Shown here piece by piece: positions 1 through 14,500 of a stretch of 39,859 bases of DNA (positions are counted from its first letter, which is position 1; every line of letters starts with the position of its first letter). Source of the stretch: Reticulitermes lucifugus. Its lineage: Eukaryota; Arthropoda; Insecta; Blattodea; Rhinotermitidae. The translations under genes and the position numbers were made by a program. The notes under the pieces were generated by a model. It was not told the DNA's origin. It ran no database searches and saw nothing but the letters and a program-made list of their open reading frames with translations. The stretch covers positions 14,014 through 53,872 of the forward strand of contig JAKCWW010002752.1 of the NCBI GenBank assembly GCA_026260175.1, in the 5' to 3' direction.

Positions 1-28
<28 letters not shown>
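1..28. repeat. (TA)n microsatellite
   Basis: Uninterrupted TA dinucleotides at the window edge; the left extent is unknown. Confidence 0.95.
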
Positions 29-31
<3 letters not shown>

Positions 32-1479
32 TTACACAGTATTCAATCACATTATTTGTTACTGAACATGCTTCAAATTAACAGCAGGCATAGGCAGATG
101 ATGTTTATTGAAATATCTCTTATTTCTTTATGCAAATGTGAATTTAAGCAGCCATATACAGGATGATTCATGATATGATGTTTTTATTTTCAGGATCTTA
201 TTCCTGATATTCCCAGTGAATCAACTGTGTAGCTCACATCACTTCATTAGAATTGTATTGTACACAGACCGCAGCATCAAAAACGTAACACAGCAATGCA
301 GCTCCTGTTTCCACTTTTGCTGCTGTATGAAATCTTTCGTGTACCACCACAGATAGAAATCATAGGAGGATGAGGTCTGGACATCAGAGTTGCCAAGGTG
401 CAGGCCACCACAACCAATCCATTGATGGGGAAATAATAACTGCTTACTGTACAGCTAAAATAGGTAAGTGCTCCTATGTGTTGCAAGTACACAGCTGTGC
501 TTCCTAAGATGCAGCTTCTAAGTGCACCAACATGCATTACTGCAGATACCCATGGCTCTGTGAGCTCTGCAAGTCAGACCTATCTTCACATGATATTTCT
601 GATTACGAATGACCTGTGGAAAAAGATCTTGAAGCTAAAATAAGTCACGAATCGCCCCATATATTGCCATTGTAATATATAAACATCACATGCCCACTTC
701 AGTTAGCCTGTCTGTTTCAGTTACAAATTGGCCTCCAGTGTAATGAACTTGTCTACATTGGACAACTTGTTGGTGCCTATTTCAAAAATAAAATATTCCA
801 CATCTTTATAACCTAATCCACATCCCACAGAAAATTCTAACTAGGCTTCCTGTAACTACAATCACACATTAACACTCACAGAAGAGAAATAATACACTGA
901 AGCAGCACACCACTGGCTTGTTTGTATGCCTATTATATCAAGTATGCAACACAGAAAGACAGGTTTTTATATGTTAACATTCCACAATATGCTGCTATGG
1001 TAAAATAAAACAGCATCAATTGACAGCTTCTGTTAATCTGTTTGAAAAACTTTGTTTCTTCCAAAATGAGGCTAATCTTAGCTTTCAAATGAGTGTCTGT
1101 ACATCTCTGTGGGCGCCTCTTTTCAGACACAATTTCAATTGGTGGCAAGCGCTTACATGGTCTCATTCCGATTCATCAAAATCAGGCATGAGATTATGCA
1201 TGGTATTAAAATGGCTGACCATGAAAAGTCGAAACACCAAACACTGGGGTTCACAAACATTGAGACTGTACTCTACCTAGACAAATGACAAACATCATTC
1301 ATAGACAAAACATACTGTTTTCCTACCATTTCAGAATGAATTGTTAATAGCTGGCAGCATAGTACTAATGTAGAAGGTTAACTATTAAGACAGCTGTCTT
1401 CTGAAATCTGACAGCATGTAGTTTGATAGATAGGTGCAAACATTTCAGTAGAACATTCTGTTCCCATCTTCAGGATAGA

Positions 1480-1582
1480 AGATGGAGGCAGGTTCCTCTG
1501 AAATGTTGGTATATATGTACCACAATACATTGTGTCACACACCACAAAATAGCAGACTTCACTGCTGTGATAAACTCAAACC
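1480..1582 (+). repeat. KMEA-family dispersed repeat
   Basis: Reads KMEAGSSEMLVYMYHNTLCH, then TPQNSRLHCCDKLKPH. The same peptide pattern (KMEA.SSE.LVP..QT...IPED..LHSH..ENLKSH) recurs across the window; I associate it with cockroach and termite genomes. Function unknown. 3' flank. Confidence 0.65.
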
Positions 1583-2199
1583 TCATAGGTGGACTATTAA
1601 TCACATGTTTTATGTTCAATAAATATCACAAAAAATGAGAATATAATAACTCATTACATCAGATATTTATAGGCTTCTAAAAAGCCTATGAATAGGTTTG
1701 AAGAAGAATTACTTCCTTCAGCATTCTCTGCAATGTGTCATTCATTACATTTTTTAATGAAATAACACAATTACTTAATCTTAATATGACTAATAATAAT
1801 CAGAAGTTACTGAGAGTGCCAAAAAAGTATGTACATATTCACTGCACATAACCTGTCATGATAATTGCATGACAACCCATCCAACTAACAATGTATTGGA
1901 TGATACCGGTAGCTTGTCACGCTTCATACTAGTACTGCTTTATACATAAAAAACCTTTACAGTTGACTCTTTGTCTCCAATTACTATTTAAATTACCTGT
2001 TTAAAATATTTTCTATTTTTTTATAATAACATTGGTATTTGAACATTTACTTTACGACCACACAGTTTTAGCATTTCCTTAGGCCTCACTAAAAAAACCT
2101 AATTACCTTATATACATTTTTAATGTATTCATTGATGTAAAGGGGGTGATCTCCTACCTACATTATATGCAGAAATTCCTTTTTACAGTTTTTTGTTAG

Positions 2200-2242
2200 T
2201 GGCCTGATGATGGCTCAGTTCCGGAGCAGAAACTAGTTGCCA
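2200..2242 (+). ncRNA. Hammerhead-like motif A
   Basis: Stem I TGGC (2200-2203) with GCCA (2239-2242), core CTGATGA (2204-2210), extra T, stem II GCTC/GAGC, GAAA (2229-2232), palindrome CTAG (2233-2236), TT at the cleavage position. It lies in the 3' flank of TRAPPC10 on the opposite strand. The downstream tail lacks the GTGCATTNGTTGG box, so it is a different subfamily. Confidence 0.5.
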
Positions 2243-3457
2243 AGATGGAACATATGTAATATCACTTGGCGTGATTGAAGAGCTAAATAAGCATACACTT
2301 GAGAATTACTTGACACAGCACTGTTCAGTGCCTTAAGAAGCAAACAAATAGGAAATAACAGTCATGTCACTTTATAGTACTATATAACACTGTGCATTTC
2401 ACTTCATATGGATTCCTGAATTTCATACACTATGGAAAGCAAAACAGTAAGCATGAACTGCAACTCCCAGCTACTCTGCAGGACTACACTGTGATTCCAC
2501 AGCTGCTATGACATGGAATATGCTTACATCTGGAAACAGAATCATGAAGAAACTTAAATGTTACGCATCACCTTGTGACCCTCATGTAGAAAGCTGGTGT
2601 CCTGAAAGAATTTGTATATGCTATGTCCTGTCTGATGTGTTTCAGCCATGGCAACCCACTTGTTTTCTAAAACTACCCAACGAAAAAACAGAAAGTGTAA
2701 AAATTACAATACAGGAAATCAAGGCAGAGGCAGAGGGTTTCCTGTGCTTAATTAAGCACCATGCCATCGAGACATATGGAGGAATATTTCCATACATTTT
2801 AATTCTTGGGATGGAGGTGAGACACTATGCTCCAGTCACTTCACTCCTGTAGAAAGAACTCCACATTCACATTGCATAGGAGGCTGAGGAGGCCCCAGAA
2901 CCACAGTGAATGCTGTGCAGAAGAGAAAAGTCACTAACCTCTGCCAGGAATCACAATCTCATTCCTCACTTTTCCTTTGGAACTGAATACCCCAGCTCCT
3001 AGATTAATAAAGAGTACTATAAGATATTTAGAAAAAAGCACCATAAATACATAAATTAATAGAATAAAATATATATATAAATATGGTATCTTATTTGGGC
3101 TTAAAAGCTCCTGGAGAGTGGAAAGACTTGATTACTAGAAATGCACATAAAGCAGAAGTGTCTGAGGAAGTACAGGAAACTGTAGGTACAGGTTTAATCA
3201 GCTCAGTGACTATCATCATTCACAGGTATACACTGAATATTTCTCCTACAATTTTATACCTTTTTAGGTACATCTGCAAAGAAATTTTGAAAAGTGACTA
3301 TTAACTGCATCATGTCTGCCTGTCTGCATGGAACAATTTGTGTGAAAAACTGATACAGAGATTTTCTGTAAAGTTTGACAACACAATCCTATTTTGGTTA
3401 AAATTGGACAAAAACAAAAACACTTTAAAAAGAAATCTGAGTACATTTATGACTACC

Positions 3458-3612
3458 TTGGTTACGGGAGGTACCAATTTCTCTGTGGTTACCTGTTACC
3501 ATGCCCACCTCAGTTACTACTGTTACCACTGATTTTATGGTAACCATAATTATAAATGTTCCTACAGGCACCATAGTTACCGACATTACCAATGTTTGTT
3601 GGTTGCTATGGT
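3458..3612. repeat. Degenerate GTTACC-rich stretch
   Basis: GTTACC or its complement GGTAAC occurs repeatedly at irregular spacing (for example gtggttacctgttaccatg). It looks like a decayed minisatellite; no gene seen. Confidence 0.4.
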
Positions 3613-4230
3613 CACACAAACACACCAGATGTGTTTCACTTTGCTGACATTTCCTATCTTGTTTGGTTTTAAACTAACATGTGATCTTACAAAATAACAA
3701 CCTGCATTTGTGATAGAATACATCCTGTTCTACTGATGACTGTAACTATACTACAATGGAATATACATGTTAATACACAACGATTAAAACATTATTAACG
3801 CTTATACAGTGACTAAACTTTCATACACAATTTTGTTTTGCAAGCGTTGTGCCATACAATTCAAATCTACCTCCATGCAGGCTGTACCCTTCCTCCTCTC
3901 CTCCCGGTTTGTTCTTATTTCAAATGTTTATTCAGGACTCAAATCCCTACAACAGAGAACTCCATACATGTGTTACTACATTCACTTATATATCAACAAA
4001 GCTTAATCTCACAGTAAACCTCCAAATTATGCTTTCAATACCATACTATGACAAAAGGCGAGACATACATGCATTTACCTGAATATACCGTATTATTCCA
4101 CTTCTTCTCTCCTTTAAGATGACGTGAAATTTACATATGTTTTGACTGTTAGCTTACAAAATAGCAAAACAAGTATGTACACAAAGGAAGGAACACTACT
4201 GACTTAATTCACATCATACCAGTAAGTAAA

Positions 4231-4236
4231 TTTATT
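4231..4236 (-). terminator. Possible TRAPPC10 poly(A) signal
   Basis: AATAAA on the minus strand (tttatt on +). It is the first canonical hexamer I see downstream of the stop and implies a 3' UTR of about 1.17 kb. No cDNA evidence is available and weaker variants nearer the stop cannot be excluded. Confidence 0.35.
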
Positions 4237-5401
4237 TTTCAGCAAAACTCTACACTATATCATTATTCCTTTTTACCCTCTCATTATGAAAATACTGCAG
4301 TGGAAATTTGGCACAAGTTTTATATGTTCAAAAGGAAGTATAAAAATTAAAGTATTTGACATGAATGTGTTCACATTGAAAGTGTGCTTCACTTACTTAG
4401 CATGAAATATTGTGCGGGAAAATGTACAAACTCTGTCAATTCAGTGCTCCAACAGATCAAAGTATCAGACTACACAACTCATTCATACCAAGTAAACACC
4501 AAATAATCCGACATCCCTAGTTGAAGAGACAGAAATAACATCATTGTAATTGTAACAGTTAGGTCTTATAACATTTCTGTATAGAATGTTGAAAAATGAA
4601 ACCCCTAATAAAATATGCATATAAATAACAGAAGAGTGATATAAAAACAAAATGTGCCCTCACATCTTCACATATTCACCTGCAATTGTTCCATCCTTCC
4701 AACTGTTCAAGCCCCAACAATGTGGCCAGATAACTTACAGTGGCAGAACACACAAAAATAATCCTTATGTATGAAAGGGTAGCACCTCACTTTACAGTAC
4801 TGGTACAACAAGAGAAATAAATTTGTGAGCAAGATCCAACAGACTTGACACCATGTGCCTTCTATGTTTGGGGATGAGAAATGGAGGAAGAGGTTCACAA
4901 GACAAAATGTAAAACTCTGGAAGAAATACAACAAAGATCAAAAAGCTTATTCAAAATAGTACATAACTTCCAGCACACAGCAGTGGATAACGTCGAAGTC
5001 ACACTATATATGTTGGAGGTATGAGGCATGTCACATTAAATGACCCAAAATAAAGCACCACATTCTAAAAACTGTCTCTCATTCACACCATTATTTTGGT
5101 ATTTATAAGTAATTCAAATTAGGGACTTACTTTCCACACAGTTTGTGTGAAACCAGTCTCTCATCTTATCACTGACTACTTTACACATCAATGTTTATAA
5201 CACAACACACCATACACTGGTGGCAAAAAAGTATATTTTAAAGCTAAGAGTATATAATTTACAGGTTCTTGTAATATTACACTTATGTTTCAAACAAGAT
5301 CCTCATTATGACAAAGCTGACAAAAGTCACATATTGTCTGTAATGTTCAGCAACTTTGGTTCTATTGGTCCCTTTGCTCAGTGGTTCCTGGCTGTTCGGT
5401 G

Positions 5402-5559
5402 TCATGGCAGTGAGGCATCATTAGCTGAAGACACTGTTGCAGAGGGTATAACATGCACTTGCTGGGCTTTGCTGCTATTGTACACCTGGCCTGGGCTGAA
5501 GGGCTCGAGACGGGGATGTGACGTAGCATGGTAACTTGGCTCAGGTTTACGATTTGATT
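5402..5559 (-). CDS. TRAPPC10: TRAPPC10 exon 20 (C-terminus and stop)
   Basis: Acceptor ttgttgcag. In the frame imposed by exon 19 it reads ESNRKPEPSYHATSHPRLEP, then FSPGQVYNSSKAQQVHVIPS, ending ANDASLP and TGA (5404-5402). The PRLEPFSPGQVYNSS block matches the vertebrate end (PRLQALPAGQVFNSS). The C-terminus is shorter than the human one by some 40 residues because the Ser-rich linker is reduced. Confidence 0.93.
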
Positions 5560-8500
5560 CTGCAACAAAGAGCCCACATACGGTGTTGTTTCTTTGTGTA
5601 TGTAATTACAGTCCATCAGCCAGTCATTTAATTGGCAATCAAATGCACAAGTTGTTTTGGTTGAATAAAGTGAGGATGTAGCTGATCCTGGTGGATGTTT
5701 GGCTCTTGTGTTTGCTGTGTATTATGTAGGTAGCGGCCTCTGCAATGAGCTGATAACTTACTCAGAGGAGTCCTACGAGGTGTGTGTCTAATTGCGTGTC
5801 ATCTAGAAACTTCAAAATGAGGTGGCCTAGGCCTGACTTGGGCTGTTGTGCCACAGAAAAAGAAAGAAATAAATAAAGAAAGAAAGAAAGAAGAAAAGAA
5901 GAAAAAAAGGCGAGGATCCATACTGTGGGCTTCTTGGTCATGATACTGCATTGTGTTCTGGCAAGTGGGTACTAATGTTTCAGAGGAAAATACTCCTGCC
6001 CATCACAGGGTTAAAGTGTAGGCAGTACATTCATCTAAAATGTTGCAAGCCTCCAATTGGACCGCAATGCTGCATCACAACCTGCACCACAACATGAGTC
6101 TTAACTGCTGTAAACACATTTACTTACTTGTAGTTTATTTAAGGCTGCTCCAAGTCTCTCTCACTGTACAGCATAAAATGACTGGAATACAGTGAATAAC
6201 AAGTTTGAAATGATGTGGGAAAGAGCAGTCACAACACTATTGATGGCACTACCTTGACATTTGCCTGGAGGGAAAATATAAATGTAAAGGTATCCCTGTG
6301 CATGCAACGTGTGCATATGGAGGGAGTGGAGGTACAGCTACATTCTTAACCTCAGCACTAGAATGAGGTGAGTGGTCACCTTCACACATTAGCTGCCTTC
6401 CCCTATGGGAAAGAGTCCCCTGTACCTACGAATAGAAGATTGGGTGAGGCCCAGGGCTGGTCTGGACATTTGGGAGAAGAGAAAAACCTCTTACCCGTGT
6501 TCGAAATCAATCTCCCTTCCTCAATTGTCTAGCATTTAACTTAGTCCCTAGACCATCTACACTATCTATGATTTACATGCAGGGAATGAGAAAAATCATG
6601 AGAAACCTCAGTCAGCCTAGTTTGTGTTGCAGCTGATATCTGAAAAACATGGCACCTCTCAAATATGTATCAGATGCATTACTGCATGAGCCAACTTGCC
6701 CCAAGAAACCTTCATACCTCGCAAGATGCGATGATTATTATAACTGATGGTGGCATGTGTTTAGAAACCACAGTACAACTGGTCTCCTGGCCATTCTTCA
6801 GGCTGGTTCTACTCTAGCAGAAAATTGGCTTAGGTCGGTATATGGCATAGATAAATACAGTTTGAGTGCAACGTCTTTAAGACCTTTACATGGCATCATG
6901 CCTGGCCTTGCAGCTACAAGGAAACAGCAGCTAGTTTCTGCTGTTGCAATGTTATCTTATTTTCATATCTTATTTGGCATATAGTGATAAATATAATGCA
7001 TTCTTTGGTAAAAAAAAGGACCACACAAGAGCACAAGGTTGTCATCTGTTGACACTAAGATGAAATTCAGTAAAATGTAAGTGTGAACTTCAAATTATCT
7101 TCAGGACACTGCATGGCCATTTCAACAGAGTGGCTGCCATGTATTGGAAATGATACTAGTTGATAGTGGGTCTATGAACTGGATGTGCAGAACCAGTGGT
7201 AGACTTCATGTTTACACACGACAAGTGATTACTTGAAAACAGAAGAAGTATTGGGATCTGTAATTTTAATGGAAAATTGTTTTCTGACTGGCAATCATAA
7301 TTCAATGGCCACAACTAATGGGAATAGCCCTTACAAACTCATGTTCTCACATACCACAATTTGTAAAGCATTGCTGGATTAAAACATAAATTTAACAATA
7401 TTTAAGTGATATAAGTGAACAATGTACAATTAATTCATACATACCTCTTGATTGGGTTTTTTGATCTGCAGGTATATACTTAGAGAGCCGCACCAAGGGT
7501 AATGGAAGAAACCCACCAATTAGAGGCATTACATCCATTGTAACATTCTGCTTGTCCACAGTGTCCAGTGAAATGACACCTGCACAAATAATTCCCATAA
7601 CAAATAAACAGAATTCCACAAACCAACACAGCGTCTAAAAATCAGCACATTGAAAAACACCTTTAGGTGAAATTCTCCTTGAAGAATGCGGTATGAAGTT
7701 GTGTTTGCTCCGACATTTAGACAACATTCTTGATTTCAAGAGACAATCCAGAGGATTAAAAACCAACCCTGAAAGTTGATCCAGTGCACTAACATGGGAA
7801 TACAGTGTATGCAGAATGACACACAATGTAAGGTTTGAAGTTCTCACAGCAGTGACTATACAGATTACAGTCTCCTAGAGTATCACACCATGCCATTTTG
7901 TTGATGGGTACCAATATTTCTGAGGAACCAACTGTCTCCATTTTCAGGATAGCCAATAGAGGCAGCAGATTCCTCCATAATACATTACATGGCAACAAGA
8001 CTGCAATCCTCAAGAAATACGGTGTATCAGAAGCTAGATCTAGAGGGGCACCTTTTGTTGCTCTGAAACTGATACAAAACTGAAGTATCATCGACCAGTC
8101 ATGTATCTAAAGGAGATCGTTTCTACTTCAATTACCTTGCATCCCTACACTAATGCCTGTTCTACCACATTTATAGACTGGCTTTTCTAAATCCATACCC
8201 ACTTACCATTCACAATCTTAAATTTCATATGATCATACATAACTTATACAGCTGAAACAGTATTATTAAACAAGAAAATATAGTCTAAAGGTCTGTGATG
8301 GCAGTGTGTTATTGAGGTGACACCATATTTGACTTCTTACATAATTCTGATTTTGTTAAAAACAGAATTTCAGTCATCAGGTACAAAATAACAAAATTAT
8401 ACTCCAACCAGAACTACTGTTGTTGTCTGGGAAGAGAGCTTAACTCCTTGCAATGGAACCAACAGAGTATGTTTCATCATTTTTGTATAACACATGACGA

Positions 8501-11500
8501 GGTAAATACAGCCAGCTTTTGAAACAGTGTGTTTGTACCCCAGGTAGGATAATGGATATATTATGTCACCTCAAAGAAGAAAAGGCTGTTCCGGGATCAC
8601 AGCATCAGTACCAGATGTGTTTATCTGTTACTTCTGTATGTGCACTGTACTATGAGTTACAGTGCTGTCAAAGCTGGCACTGTTATTCTTTGTTTAAGGG
8701 TTGAATTTGCTAACATGCAATGGTACTGTAAGTTAGAGTAGAGAATATTTAAACTGTACGTCAATATATTCAAAACTGTGATGGGAACCTCATGACATAT
8801 CTTTCTCTCTATTAGATTTGAGCAAACTGAAATGTCTGTTTGTAGGTGTATTTGCAAAGCAGTTGCAAGAAGTGGTGATTAGCTTCATCACATCTGTTCA
8901 CCCCCTCACATGAAATAGTGTGACTCCCACCAGACAGATTTTTAGTAAAATCTGTCAAAACATTCCAATTTTCGTAAAAATCAGACAAAAATAACACATT
9001 TCACATGAAGTCCTATGTTCCTTTATAATATCCTGCTGTTACTGCTCTTTGCAATTGAGACAGTGTGTTCTCTGTGAGGTACAAGCTGAGGCCAAAGAGA
9101 GGCTGAATGATCTAAACATAACACTTGAGCATGATCATTTCTAAATCTCCACACTTAAGAGATAATGATTATGATTGACTGTAAATCTGTTGCTAGAATA
9201 CAGACAAATCTTAGTGAGCTGGGCAAAACATGAAAAGGCACATCTAAATACTCACATTTTCAGTGTTTTTCTTGAAATTATTACAACTCTAAACTCTAGG
9301 GACAATAACAGAGCAAATGAGTCAGAAGTGTTATGCTCTGCAGACATTTCCTAACTTCTTTATTTACAATTGTACTCTACACCTTCATTCAGACTGAGGC
9401 CATCTGGGATATAACAATATGTAGTCTGGTATCTGGTTAAATGGCTGCCTCCGTTTTCAGGGTATGAGTCAGCCAACTTGGAAAATGGGCGGAATATTTG
9501 GAATGGTGAACTGGAAATGATGAGAAGGCAAACTTGATGTGCACCAAGGCATAATCCTGAGGAAAAAAACATGACAATGTCATGAGCCATGGCCAAGATT
9601 CAAACTGAGCACTACAACTCCTGAATACAATTCAGATATCTGAATTGTGTAGGATAAAGTTTGCATGTTTATGTAGTTTCAGACATAGTCGACTTACCTG
9701 CTGTTCTGCCACATACAGCCCACATAGTTTGGTCTGCCAGCACTTCATACATCAGTGAACTGTGAGAACTGGCATTCACACGCTGCACATGAAGCTGAAG
9801 ATGACACATTGTTCCAGCTCGACAAAACTCACTTCCTTTCATTGGTTCGACACGAGATTTCACCACAAACAATGTCTAACAGATGAAGTACAATGAGATT
9901 ACAAGCAAAATAATTTGTCTTTTGACATATCAGAAATTCAGCATTATATAAATATTTATCATATACATCATTCAATGCAGGGCATGATTGATAGACTAAC
10001 TGAAGCTGGCAGACATTATGGAATGGAAATGAATGTGGAAAAAACTAAGGTAATGAGAATCTCAAGGCAACCATCTGCAGTACAGATTATGGTAGATCAA
10101 ACTGGAGAATCTGGAATATTTCAACTTTTTCGGTAGCATGATAACAAATGATGCAAGATGTACATGTGAAATTAAAACTTGGATTGCCATGACAAAAGCA
10201 GCACTCAACAAGAAGAAGACTCTTTTCACCAGCAAATTGGACTTAACATTAAGAAAGAAACTAGTAGAGTGCTACATTTGGAGCAAAGGTTTGTAATGGT
10301 GCTGAAACTTGAACACTTCGGAAATAGGTCATACGTACCTTGAAAGTTTTGAAACGTGGTGCTGGAGAACGATGACATGATCAGTTAGACTGATTATGTG
10401 AAAAATAAAGAAGTATTACATAGAATCAAGAAGGAAACGAAAATCCTAAGTACAATAAAAAGAAAGGAAGGTTAAGTGGATTGGTTATATTTTGTGTAGG
10501 AACTGCCTTCTAAAACACATTACTGTAGGTAATATAGGAGGAAGGACAGAAATGATGGGAACAGGAGGAATATCTTAAGGAAATGACAGCACACTGGAAA
10601 TTGAAGGAGGAAGCACTAGATTGCATTCAGTGGAGAATTAGCTTTTGAAGAGGCTATGGACCTGTCATAAGACAGACTACAAAATGAATAAACATCATTA
10701 CATAATCAAGTAATCTCCTGAGACAAGATGTATGCACGAACAGTGCTGAAAATAGGTTTCATATGAACAACCCTCCTAATTCATAGAAAATGTTGGGTTA
10801 ATTCACTTCAAAAACAACTTGCAAGATGTCTGATTCATTACAAGACTAATGTGCTATTTTGGAGACTACAATGTTAACTTGAGTGTTTGTTCACATTTCA
10901 AACTGTATCACACTGAAGACTTCTTACAAATTGCAGTGGCTTTCTTTGTCTTCCATCACAAGTGCCATTTCAAAGCATCACTCAAGATGAAAGCATATCC
11001 CACTTATGGGCTAAATGCAACATTCTTTCAAACACTGCAGTGTTGCCAGTTTGATATGCCTAGATATCAGATGGACTATTTTTATGTAGCCCATTGTCCT
11101 CTTACCGAACTTCTCATAATTCCTACAGCCTAAATGTACCTTAAATCTGAAATGTGTAAAACATGCATAAAATCAATGAATATATACGTATATATACTGC
11201 ACTCACAAATATTAAAAATGCTGTTAGTTGCAATGCAGTACCTTAAAATATGATTAATAGTGGTAATTTTAGCAAATGGAAATGCAACAACAAAGAACTG
11301 AATGATCAAGTAATTAACCAAACAACCAACCAGCCAGTCAGTCAAACAACCAGCTAGCTAACCAATCACTAACTACCTAATTACATAACCAACCAACCAA
11401 CCACCCACCCACCCAACTCACGCGCTCACTCACTCACTCACTCACACCACACAGTAGCGTGTGAAGCTACTTTAAGAAATTTCCTCCACGTCATGGAACC

Positions 11501-14500
11501 TGAAGGTTCATTATGGAATTAACAACAGCCCACTACCAGCCCCTGTTCTAAGCCAAATCAATCCATTTCAAATAATCCCATTCTACTGCTTTACGATCCA
11601 TTTTAATGTTATCTCTGTCACGAAACAAAAAAATAGAGAATTTAAATCCATCTTGCTATGTGCATGCCAGGCATTTATATTTCCCTTACAGCTACTGCAA
11701 ATATTATTGTATTTGTTGCACTACCAGAGTTCAACTACAAAAATGTACCTTGTAGTCAATGATGTCAAAGTTGTAACGGTACAACTGTGTCTGGTCATCA
11801 CTGATGAGTTTCGTGAGGTCGATGATTGGACTGTAGTGGACTGTAAATTCAGTCTTGATGGGACATGTGTCCTCTATATTGCCTACATCCAGCTGCCACA
11901 TGAATGATACATTCATGCCTTTGCCTACAATCTGCAAGAAACAGCATCAGGACCACTGAGCTCTGCAAACCTAACAGGGCAATAATATGTGTGCAGTGGT
12001 ATCTGCAATTGCAACAGCTATGCAGTAGTGTTCCAACATTCATACACAGCCCACCAATGCATAGAGCCCTGACTCTTATCAATCCATCACAATCACCTAT
12101 CTGACTCTGACTTTAGCATGAAAGGATACCCACATGGCCAACCAACATTATGAAAGTGGCAGACCCAAATCTCAGCTAGGGCACCAAGTATCCTGACTGA
12201 GGTTCTTTATGTTTCTCGCCCAGGCAATTACCAGGACAATATCCCACATTAGGTCATAACTGCTTCCTTCCATGTCTTATCCATTTCATTGGGCATGAAT
12301 CATTCTATCACTTGCTGCTACACAGCCTGAACTATTAATGTCATTAAATAAATTATCAATAAATAACTATCTGTATAACTGCAACTGCATGGAATTGACT
12401 CCTTCTTGACAAGCTAGTAGTTACTCAGTCACAAAAGTCCCATCTTTTATGGAACCTAAAGTTTCATACTGGGTTCACAGAAGTCTGCCACAGGTCCCTG
12501 CACAGGGCCAAATAAACCCAGGCCCTACCCTACCATCCTATTTCTTTAAGATACATTTTAATATTATCTTCCCATCCATCCATCCTAGTTTTTGCATGAA
12601 GTTTCTTTCCTTCAGTTTTCTGACCAAATTTTGTATGCATATCTCTTACACATATAGATATAGATTACAGATACAGGCTGTACCACTTAAAGTGTAACCT
12701 GCTCAGAGAATCTGTATTCACTATCTGTATTATATAACTTCCTCTGTATTAAAAGCAGGTGTTGGAAACAACCTTCGGCTCTCAGACATCTTTGACACTT
12801 GGTGAACAGATTATTAAAAACTGTTTGATGTTCATGTTCAGAAACTGCTGATACTGCCCACCTGATGATTTCTTTAAGGACATCCTCTGCATGTGGACTG
12901 TTTTTATAAACAATGCCTTTCAAACTACCTCCAGAGGTAATGTCACATTGTATCAGATTAGGTAAATGAGTAGGCCACAAGAGATGAGTAATTATTCAGT
13001 CCCTAAAAATGCAATGCGTGGTAACCACTGAATTACTGGCTGTATGGAAAGTAGCACCATCTTGCTAGAAAACCCCACATTCCTTCTCCCATTGCTTACA
13101 TGCCATTTTGAATGTACTGTGTCCAAAAATAAGCTACCATACACATGTGACTTTCCTGCAAGAATAAATACCTTACCAGAACCAAAAATATTCACTAATG
13201 ACACTAGTGTCACACATTCTAGTAAAAATTTTGATGATTTCTGTTCAATGTAAACACAGTTCTACCTCACATGAGGAACTTGTTTACTGCCAATAAGTTG
13301 TTTCTAAATCTAGATATCAAAAATATACAGGTAGACCTTGTTTTATGACCTAGTTGTGTTCCTGAGCAAGTTGTAGATAAAACTGATACTCTTACAAGAG
13401 ATCATACCAATGACAGCAAGTTAATATACAGTACACAAACATATGCTGTACTTATTACATTATTGCATTACTGATAATAAAAAACAAACACTGTGGCTTG
13501 ATTTTGATCCTAAATCCATGTACTCATTGTCCTTTCCATACACTCCTAAGTCAAACTTCTTCAAAAAGAAATTCTTATAGCACTCGCTTTAGTTCCTGAT
13601 TTAGCACTACTTTAATTTCTCCAGCATTCTCCTGAACTCTATGTACACAGCACAGCAGATATCAATCCATTCATTCTTTTCAAGCCGCTTTATTACATCC
13701 AACATGTCTTCAATAGTGACTACCTTTCACTCTTTTTATTGGGGTTGCACTTGGGGATGTAGGTTCATGTTTCTCACAGACTTAAATAAAAAAAAATACT
13801 GTTAAATAAAGGTAAATAAACACAATAAAGATCACTGTAAACTAAATGATAAGCACACTGCCATCCAGCCTTGTTCTGTGCCATGAGTTTCATACAACCT
13901 GGGCAGCGTCCCAGTGCACAGACAGACAAGGGCATTGAACAGAAAATGAGGAAGGTGTTGATTAAAATGCAATGTTGTCAAGGGGCATTAAAGCAAAAAG
14001 GCATAAAATAAATGGGTATAAAACAAGGTCTACCTGTATTAAAATTTATAATGAATAACTCTCCATAAATTGCAGTATGTTTTGGTTACAGTGAAAAGTA
14101 TATACAAGAGTCTGTAAATACAAAATTACTTGGTTTGCAAATTGACAACCACCTGAAATGGAAGAATCATACTGATCAAAATGATTCCTAAATTACGTGG
14201 AGTATGTTATGTGCTTGGGTTGATGTTTCACATCAGTAACAATGACACTCTCAAAATAATTTCATATTGCCTATTCTCACTCTATAATGAAATATGGAAT
14301 AATTCTGGAGGGAATTTGTCTAACAGTAAACAAGATATTTACTCCACAAAAGAAAACTGTTAGAATTATGGCTGAAGCAAAACCTGGAAATCATGCACAG
14401 GTCTGTTCACAAGATACATATTTTGCTTCTTCCATATGGAGACATGCTTCATTGAAGGACTTCACTGTCAGTAATCAAGAAAAAGTTCAAATTCAGTTGT

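Larger units (their letters stand above)
29..4230. other. 3' flank of TRAPPC10, no gene seen
   Basis: AT-rich. It holds the KMEA copy at 1480-1582, hammerhead-like motif A at 2200-2242 and the GTTACC stretch. The longest open frame (2508-2852, +, 114 codons) has no recognisable motif and looks like chance. Confidence 0.6.
5560..7444 (-). other. TRAPPC10 intron 19
   Basis: Holds the purine tract, the minus SINE at 6258-6560, and an unassigned stretch 6750-6985 with a 75-codon plus frame lacking known motifs, likely repeat-derived. Confidence 0.8.

Noticed and set aside
1..28. TATA-like promoter at the left edge
   Set aside because: A plain TA microsatellite with no associated gene.
1180..1250. 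A further hammerhead copy around gctgaccatg...gtcgaaac
   Set aside because: The core reads CTGACCA instead of CTGANGA, and no stem I pairing is present.
2508..2852. 114-codon plus-strand open frame as a gene
   Set aside because: No recognisable motif, no homolog I know, low-complexity-free but chance-like composition, and no splice or promoter context.
5220..5534. 104-codon plus-strand frame as an antisense gene
   Set aside because: It is a shadow of TRAPPC10 exon 20, whose minus-strand frame is clearly conserved.
7789..8091. 100-codon minus frame as a host gene
   Set aside because: Its second half is the KMEA-family dispersed repeat, and no conserved domain precedes it.
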